Source of the DNA: Streptomyces sp. NBC_01341
Lineage (GTDB): Bacteria > Actinomycetota > Actinomycetes > Streptomycetales > Streptomycetaceae
NCBI RefSeq assembly: GCF_035946055.1
Contig: NZ_CP108364.1
Coordinates: 5,704,001-5,768,000, forward strand
Direction of reading: 5' to 3'
DNA: 64,000 bases
Shown here: positions 59,477-64,000 of the stretch, piece by piece
How positions within the stretch are numbered: the stretch's first letter is position 1
Layout of the letters: each line of letters starts with the position of its first letter
Notes under the pieces: generated by a model
Databases searched by the model: none
Told to the model about the DNA's origin: nothing
What the model saw: only the letters and a program-made list of their open reading frames with translations
Made by a program: the position numbers and the translations under genes

Positions 59477-59968
59477 ATGACCGAAACCCCACAGCGCAAC
59501 CGGCCCGACAGCCCCGGCAGTACGTCCGGCGGGGACGAGGGAGGGCAGAGCCAGTTCGCCAAGCGCGGCGGAGGGGCCCCCGCCACCCGGGGCCGCACCA
59601 CGATCGCGGACGGTGTGGTCGAGAAGATCGCCGGTCTGGCGGCACGCGACGTGGTCGGCGTCCACGCGATGGGCAGCGGTCTCTCCCGGACGTTCGGAGC
59701 CATGCGAGACCGTGTCCCCGGCGGCGGCAAGTCGGTCACCCGCGGCGTGAAGGCCGAGGTCGGGGAGTCGCAGACCGCGCTCGACCTCGAGATCGTCGTC
59801 GACTACGGCGTGTCGATCAGCGACGTGGCCCGCGAGGTGCGGGAGAACGTCATCGCGGCGGTCGAGCGCATGACCGGCCTGGAGGTCGTCGAGGTCAACA
59901 TCGCCGTCAGCGACGTCAAGCTGCCGGACGAGGAGGACGAGGACGAGTCCGAGCCACGACTCCAGTAG
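59477..59968 (+). CDS. Asp23/Gls24 family envelope stress response protein
   Basis: A 163-aa protein. After a disordered 37-residue N-terminus comes the Asp23 fold: GRTTIADGVVEKIAGLAARDVVGVHAMG, a Gly-rich insertion, then GVKAEVGESQTALDLEIVVDYGVSI and VREVREN-type helices leading to LEVVEVNIAVSDVKL. In Gram-positives Asp23 forms a membrane-linked network through AmaP. It is the first of five same-strand genes ending with amaP. GAAGGGAAGAG precedes the ATG at 59477. Confidence 0.92.
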   Translation: MTETPQRNRPDSPGSTSGGDEGGQSQFAKRGGGAPATRGRTTIADGVVEKIAGLAARDVVGVHAMGSGLSRTFGAMRDRVPGGGKSVTRGVKAEVGESQTALDLEIVVDYGVSISDVAREVRENVIAAVERMTGLEVVEVNIAVSDVKLPDEEDEDESEPRLQ

Positions 59969-59998
59969 ACCTCCCGCGCGGCAGTTGAGGAGCACACG

Positions 59999-60190
59999 AT
60001 GAGCATGGCTGTGGCCGGCCTCCTGGCCGGCATGGCTCTCGGATTCGCCGGGTACTTCGGCGGGTTCGGGGCCTTTCTGCTGGTGGCCGCCCTCGGGGCG
60101 ATCGGCTTCGTCGCCGGTCGGTTCGCGGACGGTGACCTGGAACCCGGCGACTTCTTCCGGAGTCGCGATCGCGGCGACCGGCGACGGTGA
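59999..60190 (+). CDS. Small membrane protein of the Asp23/AmaP cluster
   Basis: A 63-aa protein, mostly two hydrophobic helices (MAVAGLLAGMALGFAGYFGG and FLLVAALGAIGFVAGRF) with a Gly-rich turn, and a charged C-terminus GDFFRSRDRGDRRR. The pattern recalls DUF2273-like or GlsB-type small membrane partners of Asp23 proteins. It starts 30 bases after the Asp23 stop and overlaps the following gene by GTGA. Confidence 0.82.
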   Translation: MSMAVAGLLAGMALGFAGYFGGFGAFLLVAALGAIGFVAGRFADGDLEPGDFFRSRDRGDRRR

Positions 60191-60540
60191 CGGCGGTGAC
60201 GGGCCGGGTCGCCGCGGCGGAGCGGGGGGAGACCCGGGTCGCCGACAGGGTCGTCGCGAAGATCGCCGCGCAGGCGGCGAAGGAGGCCGTCGACGTGCGG
60301 GCAACGGGCGCCGCCGCGCCGCGCGCCACCGTCACGGTGCACCGCGACACCGCCCGGGTACGCGTGAGCCTCGACCTCGGTTACCCCTGCGACATCGGCC
60401 GTCAGTGCGGCGCGGTGCGTCGCCGGGTGGCCGAGCGGGTAAGAGCACTGGCGGGAATGGAGGTGCCCGAAGTGGCGGTGCAGGTCGAGCGGCTGCATCT
60501 GCCGGGAGCGGGCATCGCACAGGAGGGGAGCACCCGGTGA
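60187..60540 (+). CDS. Second Asp23/Gls24-like protein
   Basis: A 117-aa protein with a compact Asp23-like fold: RVADRVVAKIAAQAAKEAVDV, then VTVHRDTARVRVSLDLGYPCDI and RVRALAGMEVPEVAVQVERL (in parts). It lacks the disordered N-terminus of the first copy and carries two cysteine-containing segments near DIGRQCGAVR. GTG start and stop both overlap neighbours, so it is co-translated with the small membrane protein and the DUF6286 gene. Confidence 0.85.
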   Translation: MTAVTGRVAAAERGETRVADRVVAKIAAQAAKEAVDVRATGAAAPRATVTVHRDTARVRVSLDLGYPCDIGRQCGAVRRRVAERVRALAGMEVPEVAVQVERLHLPGAGIAQEGSTR

Positions 60541-61223
60541 GCGAGCCTCACGACCCGGAGAACCGCACGCAGCGCCTGCCCACGGTCGAGCCGGAGGGTG
60601 ACGGCGGCGTACTCGCCATGGAACAGTCCGCGTCCGGTTCGTCCTACGAACCCGCCGCCGCACCCGACCGGTCCGGCGGCCGGGCCGGCCGCTTCTGGGC
60701 CCAGCGCCGTGTCCCCGCCGTCCTGGTCGCGGTGGTCGTCCTCGGGGGCGCCGGAATCCTGCTGTACGACATCGTGGCGGTACGGGCCGGCCGCCCGGCC
60801 ATGCAGTGGCGGCGCACGGTCGCCGACGACCTGGCGAGCCGTCACCTCGACGACGTGTGGGTGCTGGCGGGTTCAGCCGTCGCGGCCGCGCTGGGGCTCT
60901 GGCTGCTCCTCCTGGCCCTCACGCCCGGTCTCCGCGCGCTGCTGCCGATGCGCCGGGATCACGCCGGTGTCCGGGCCGGTCTCGACCGGAAGGCCGCCGC
61001 CATGGCGCTGCGCGACCGGGCCGCGGAAGTGGCGGGTGTCCAGTCCGTGCGGGTGAAGATGAAGCGCCGCAAGGCGACCGTGCGGGCTCTGTCGCACTTC
61101 CGCGAGCTCGACGACATCAGGGCCGACCTGGACACCGTCCTGGGCCGGGCCGTCCGTGACCTCGGCCTGGCCCGGCAGCCCGGTCTGTCCGTCCGTGTCC
61201 GCCGACCGGCGAAGAAGGGGTGA
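60537..61223 (+). CDS. DUF6286 membrane protein of the Asp23/AmaP cluster
   Basis: A 228-aa protein with an acidic disordered N-terminus (1-55), two membrane helices (VPAVLVAVVVLGGAGILLYD near 59-78 and VLAGSAVAAALGLWLLLLAL near 105-125, in parts) and a cytosolic C-terminal domain with KAAAMALRDRAAEVAGVQSV and KMKRRKATVRALSHF that looks like another Asp23/AmaP-type fold. The GTG start overlaps the upstream stop. It probably anchors or organises the Asp23 proteins at the membrane. Confidence 0.83.
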   Translation: MSEPHDPENRTQRLPTVEPEGDGGVLAMEQSASGSSYEPAAAPDRSGGRAGRFWAQRRVPAVLVAVVVLGGAGILLYDIVAVRAGRPAMQWRRTVADDLASRHLDDVWVLAGSAVAAALGLWLLLLALTPGLRALLPMRRDHAGVRAGLDRKAAAMALRDRAAEVAGVQSVRVKMKRRKATVRALSHFRELDDIRADLDTVLGRAVRDLGLARQPGLSVRVRRPAKKG

Positions 61224-61229
61224 AAGCGC

Positions 61230-61808
61230 GTGATCGGAAAGTGCAACCGCATACTGACCGGCCTGGCCGGACTCGTGCTCCTCGTCGTCGGCGGGGGCGT
61301 CCTCGTCGCGGGGCTCGGCCTCTCCCTGCCGTCCTGGTGGCCGTACGACGGCAAGAACGACGTCCTGCTGAGCAGGGGTGACCGCTACCGGTGGCGGGAT
61401 GAGGGCTGGTGGTGGCCCACCGTCATCGCGGTTCTCGCCGTCCTGGTGGTTCTCGCCCTCTGGTGGCTGCTCGCCCAACTGCGCCGTGGCCGCCTCGCCG
61501 AGATCCTGGTGGACAGCGGCGACGGCGAGGGCGCGCTGCTGCGCGGCAAGGCGCTGGAAGGCGTCCTGGGCGGTGAGGCGGCCTCGCTGGACGGGGTGTC
61601 GGACGCCAAGGTGACGCTGGCCGGCCGGCGAACCGCCCCGCAGGCCCGGCTGCGGGTGCTGCTGGAGCCGCACGCCGCCCCCGGGCCGACACTGCGGGAG
61701 ATCTCCGAGGGGGCCCTCGCTCACGCCCGGGCCTCGGCCGGCCTCGACGAACTCCCGGCCGAGGTCCGGCTCAAGGCCGTCAAGCACCGTGCGGAGCGGG
61801 TCAACTGA
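61230..61808 (+). CDS. amaP: Alkaline shock response membrane anchor protein AmaP
   Basis: A 192-aa protein with the AmaP layout: two N-terminal membrane helices (LTGLAGLVLLVVGGGVLVAG near 9-28, VIAVLAVLVVLALWWLLAQL near 65-85) joined by a tryptophan-rich extracellular loop, then a cytosolic Asp23-binding domain with ALEGVLGGEAASLDGVSDAKVTL (in parts). In Staphylococcus AmaP tethers Asp23 to the membrane. It closes the five-gene series, six bases after the DUF6286 gene. Confidence 0.88.
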   Translation: MIGKCNRILTGLAGLVLLVVGGGVLVAGLGLSLPSWWPYDGKNDVLLSRGDRYRWRDEGWWWPTVIAVLAVLVVLALWWLLAQLRRGRLAEILVDSGDGEGALLRGKALEGVLGGEAASLDGVSDAKVTLAGRRTAPQARLRVLLEPHAAPGPTLREISEGALAHARASAGLDELPAEVRLKAVKHRAERVN

Positions 61809-61867
61809 CGCGCCGCCGACGCGTGACCGGCAGTGGCCGGGCCCGCGCGGAGTCCGGGCGGCTCGCG

Positions 61868-62623
61868 TCAGAAGCCGTGGCGGGCGCCGCCGTCGACCGG
61901 CACCATGATGCCCGTCAGGTAGGAGGCGGCGGGCGAGAGGAGGAAGGCCGAGGTCGTGCCGAACTCCTCCGGAGTGCCGTAGCGGCGCAGCGGGATGCGC
62001 GCCTCGTTGGCCGTGCGGGCGGCCTCCGCGTCGCCCGACAGGGCGTCGAGCTCGCGCACCCGGTCCGTGTCGATCCGGGACGGCAGCACACCGAAGACCC
62101 GGATGCCGCGCGGACCCAGCTCGTCGGCCAGGGACTTGGCGAAGCCGGCGAGGCCGGGGCGCAGTCCGTTCGAGATGGTCAGGCCGGCGATCGGCTCGTG
62201 CACCGATCCGGACAGGACGAAGCCGATGACGCCGCCCTCGCCGAGCGCCTCGGCCGCGGTGCGCGCCAGCCGTACGGCGCCGAGGAAGACGGACTCGAAG
62301 GCGGTCTGCCACTGGTCGTCCGTGTTGTCGGCGACGAAGCCGGGCGCGGGTCCGCCGACGCTGATGAGGATGCCGTCCAGCCTGCCGAAGCGTTCCTTCG
62401 CGGTGTCCACCAGGCGCCGTGCCGCGTCCGGTTCGGCGTTGTCGGCGACGGCCCCGACCACCTCGGGGCCGATTGCGGCAGCCGCCTCGGCGACGCTCTT
62501 CTCCTCCCGGCCGGAGATGACCACCTTCGCGCCGTCGGCGGCCAGCGCCCGTGCCGTGGCGTTGCCCAGCCCGCGTGTCGCGCCGGTGACGATGTAGACA
62601 CGGTCCTTCAGTCCAAGATCCAT
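61868..62623 (-). CDS. SDR family oxidoreductase lacking the catalytic tyrosine
   Basis: A 251-aa short-chain dehydrogenase. The cofactor motif TGATRGLG (residues 14-21) is intact and ends with DGGARHGF. After the serine region FVLSGSV, the expected YxxxK is replaced: the lysine survives in GLAGFAKSLA, but the residue four before it is alanine. This SNxLR-type variant is known in a subgroup of SDRs with uncertain chemistry. The ATG at 62623 overlaps nothing; the GH15 stop is five bases away. CAGGAT lies six bases upstream, so it may be leaderless. Confidence 0.85.
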   Translation of the reverse strand: MDLGLKDRVYIVTGATRGLGNATARALAADGAKVVISGREEKSVAEAAAAIGPEVVGAVADNAEPDAARRLVDTAKERFGRLDGILISVGGPAPGFVADNTDDQWQTAFESVFLGAVRLARTAAEALGEGGVIGFVLSGSVHEPIAGLTISNGLRPGLAGFAKSLADELGPRGIRVFGVLPSRIDTDRVRELDALSGDAEAARTANEARIPLRRYGTPEEFGTTSAFLLSPAASYLTGIMVPVDGGARHGF

Positions 62624-62627
62624 GCCC

Positions 62628-64000
62628 CTATCCTGCCGCGTCATCGCGCGCGAGGTCGACCGCGCTGTTCACCAGGCCGATGTGGCTGAAGGCCTGCGGG
62701 TAGTTGCCGAGCTGCCGTCCCGCCACCGGGTCGTACTCCTCGGCCAGCAGCCCCACGTCGTTGCGCAGTTCGAGCAGCCGCTCGAAGAGGACCTCGCCCT
62801 CCTGCCGGCGTCCCGTCCGGACCAGGGCGTCGACCAGCCAGAACGAACAGGCGAGGAACGCCCCCTCGTCGCCCGGAAGTCCGTCCACCGACCCGCCCCG
62901 GGTGCTGTAGCGGCGGATCAGACCGTCGTGGGCGAGCTCGTCCCGCACCGCGTCGACCGTCCCGGTCACCCGCGGGTCGTCGGGCGGCAGGAAGCCCGCG
63001 CGCACGATGAGCAGGGTCGCGGCGTCCAGCTCCTGGGAGCCGTAGGACTGCGTGAAGGTGTTGCGCACGGGGTCGTAGCCCTTCTCGCAGACCTCCGCGT
63101 GCACGGCGTCCCGCATCGCGCGCCAGCGGTCGGCGTCGCCGGGCAGTTCCGGGTTCTCCTCCAGGGTCCGCACCGCGCGGTCGGCCGCGACCCACGCCAT
63201 CACCTTGGAGTGCACGAAATGGCGGCGTTGCCCGCGGACCTCCCACAGGCCCTCGTCCGGCTCGCGCCAGGTGGACTCCAGGAAGCCCAGCAGGCTGAGC
63301 TGCAGGTTCCAGGCGTGCGACTTGTTGTCGAGCCCGGCCTCGCGGGCCACCCTGAGCGAGTCGATGACCTCGCCGTAGACGTCGAGCTGCCTCTGCCGCA
63401 CGGCCGCGTTCCCCGCGCGGACCGGCTGCGATCCCTCGTAACCGGCCAGCCAGGGCAGCTCCGTCTCGGGGAGCCTGCGCTCGCCCGCGAGTCCGTACAT
63501 GATCTGCAGGTCCGCCGGGTCACCGGCGACGGCCCGCAGCAGCCAGTCCCGCCAGGCCGCCGCCTCCTCCACGTATCCGCACGCGATCATGGCGCCGAGG
63601 GTGAGGGTGGAGTCCCGCAGCCAGCAGAAGCGGTAGTCCCAGTTGCGTACGCCGCCGATCTCCTCCGGCAGCGAGGTGGTGAGGGCCGCCACGATCCCGC
63701 CGGTCGGCGCGTAGGTGAGCGCTTTGAGGGTGATCAGCGAGCGGAGTACTGCCTTCCGGTGCGGGCCCCGGTACGTGCACCGGGCCGCCCACTTCGCCCA
63801 GTCCGCAAGCGTGTGCTTCAGGGCCTTGTGAGGATCGATCAACTTGGGGCGGGGGGAGTGCGAGGGGTGCCACGTCAGGACGAACGCCACGGACTCGCCC
63901 TCGGAGACCGTGAAGGACGAGCAGGTGCTGAACTGCTGCCCCCAGGTCTTGACCGGCGGCTCGCTGCGCAGCCAGACCGAGTCCGGGCCGGCCACGGCCA
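62628..64000 (-). CDS. Glycoside hydrolase family 15 protein (trehalase/glucoamylase-like), N-terminus off window
   Basis: About 457 C-terminal residues are visible of an enzyme usually near 600 residues long; the N-terminal beta-sandwich start lies beyond the right edge. The (alpha/alpha)6 barrel shows GGVRNWDYRFCWLRDSTLTL (a GH15 hallmark), the general acid region NLQLSLLGFLE and the late base region DEGAFLACSFWLVDAL. Actinobacterial members of this type include trehalases. It is followed by the SDR gene on the same strand. Confidence 0.93.
   Translation of the reverse strand, partial: AVAGPDSVWLRSEPPVKTWGQQFSTCSSFTVSEGESVAFVLTWHPSHSPRPKLIDPHKALKHTLADWAKWAARCTYRGPHRKAVLRSLITLKALTYAPTGGIVAALTTSLPEEIGGVRNWDYRFCWLRDSTLTLGAMIACGYVEEAAAWRDWLLRAVAGDPADLQIMYGLAGERRLPETELPWLAGYEGSQPVRAGNAAVRQRQLDVYGEVIDSLRVAREAGLDNKSHAWNLQLSLLGFLESTWREPDEGLWEVRGQRRHFVHSKVMAWVAADRAVRTLEENPELPGDADRWRAMRDAVHAEVCEKGYDPVRNTFTQSYGSQELDAATLLIVRAGFLPPDDPRVTGTVDAVRDELAHDGLIRRYSTRGGSVDGLPGDEGAFLACSFWLVDALVRTGRRQEGEVLFERLLELRNDVGLLAEEYDPVAGRQLGNYPQAFSHIGLVNSAVDLARDDAAG

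Noticed and set aside
1..64000. Mobile elements, prophage genes or tRNA-linked integration sites
   Set aside because: No transposase, integrase, phage structural gene, tRNA or flanking direct repeats were seen at either edge of the pectin island; transfer of the island is therefore not supported from this window.

Overview
The window is high-GC Streptomyces-type actinobacterial chromosome: GTG starts, many 4-bp ATGA/GTGA stop-start overlaps, leaderless genes and GC-rich terminator hairpins. Gene content and order from about 33 kb to the end match my memory of the S. coelicolor SCO1838-SCO1867 neighbourhood (ectoine genes, LAETG-anchored protein, cobalamin genes, pitH2, ABC-F protein, the GATC-binding protein Gbn, enoyl-CoA hydratase). 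No tRNA, rRNA, CRISPR array, insertion sequence or prophage was seen.

Region 1 (1-0.9 kb): the truncated end of a TerD-type stress gene and a small conserved unknown. Region 2 (0.9-18.4 kb, with a satellite at 22.4-25.9 kb): an island for pectin and plant-polysaccharide use. It encodes secreted pectate lyase, a secreted SGNH esterase and an alpha/beta-hydrolase esterase; a sugar ABC importer (lipoprotein and two permeases, no ATPase); a GH43 glycosidase without a signal peptide, which probably acts on imported oligomers; a PmoA-like (DUF6807) protein; a Gfo/Idh/MocA oxidoreductase; uronate dehydrogenase; KdgD; a second DHDPS-family enzyme; and an IlvD/Edd sugar-acid dehydratase whose cysteine spacing matches pentonate dehydratases. 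A separate locus holds an alpha-ketoglutaric semialdehyde dehydrogenase with an IclR regulator. The inferred logic is two oxidative routes, one for galacturonate and one for L-arabinose or another pentose, that meet at alpha-ketoglutaric semialdehyde and are finished by one dehydrogenase. Related 18-bp palindromes in front of the dehydrogenase, the ABC importer and kdgD suggest one regulator ties the parts together.

Region 3 (18.4-32.9 kb): an ECF sigma factor, an NCS2 purine permease broken by an in-frame TAA, a penicillin-binding protein, a DUF397/XRE/ATPase regulatory set, a GAF-SpoIIE phosphatase, a DsbA-like oxidoreductase, a leaderless class V aminotransferase, an acetyltransferase and a VOC-DinB fusion. 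Region 4 (33.0-36.3 kb): the ectABCD ectoine/hydroxyectoine operon. Region 5 (36.6-49.6 kb): an aminotransferase, an amidohydrolase, a sortase-anchored surface protein, a ZIP transporter and a late-cobalamin operon (cobD-cobQ-chelatase-cobO-cobB, plus a CobE/CobC fusion) headed by a cobalamin riboswitch. Region 6 (49.7-57.7 kb): PitH2-type phosphate transporter with a PHO box, class II aldolase, alpha/beta hydrolase, an unknown protein, a VOC protein, an ABC-F protein behind a seven-residue leader peptide, and Gbn behind a cluster of GATC sites. Region 7 (57.8-64 kb): enoyl-CoA hydratase, an Asp23/AmaP envelope-stress cluster, an atypical SDR and a partial GH15 enzyme.
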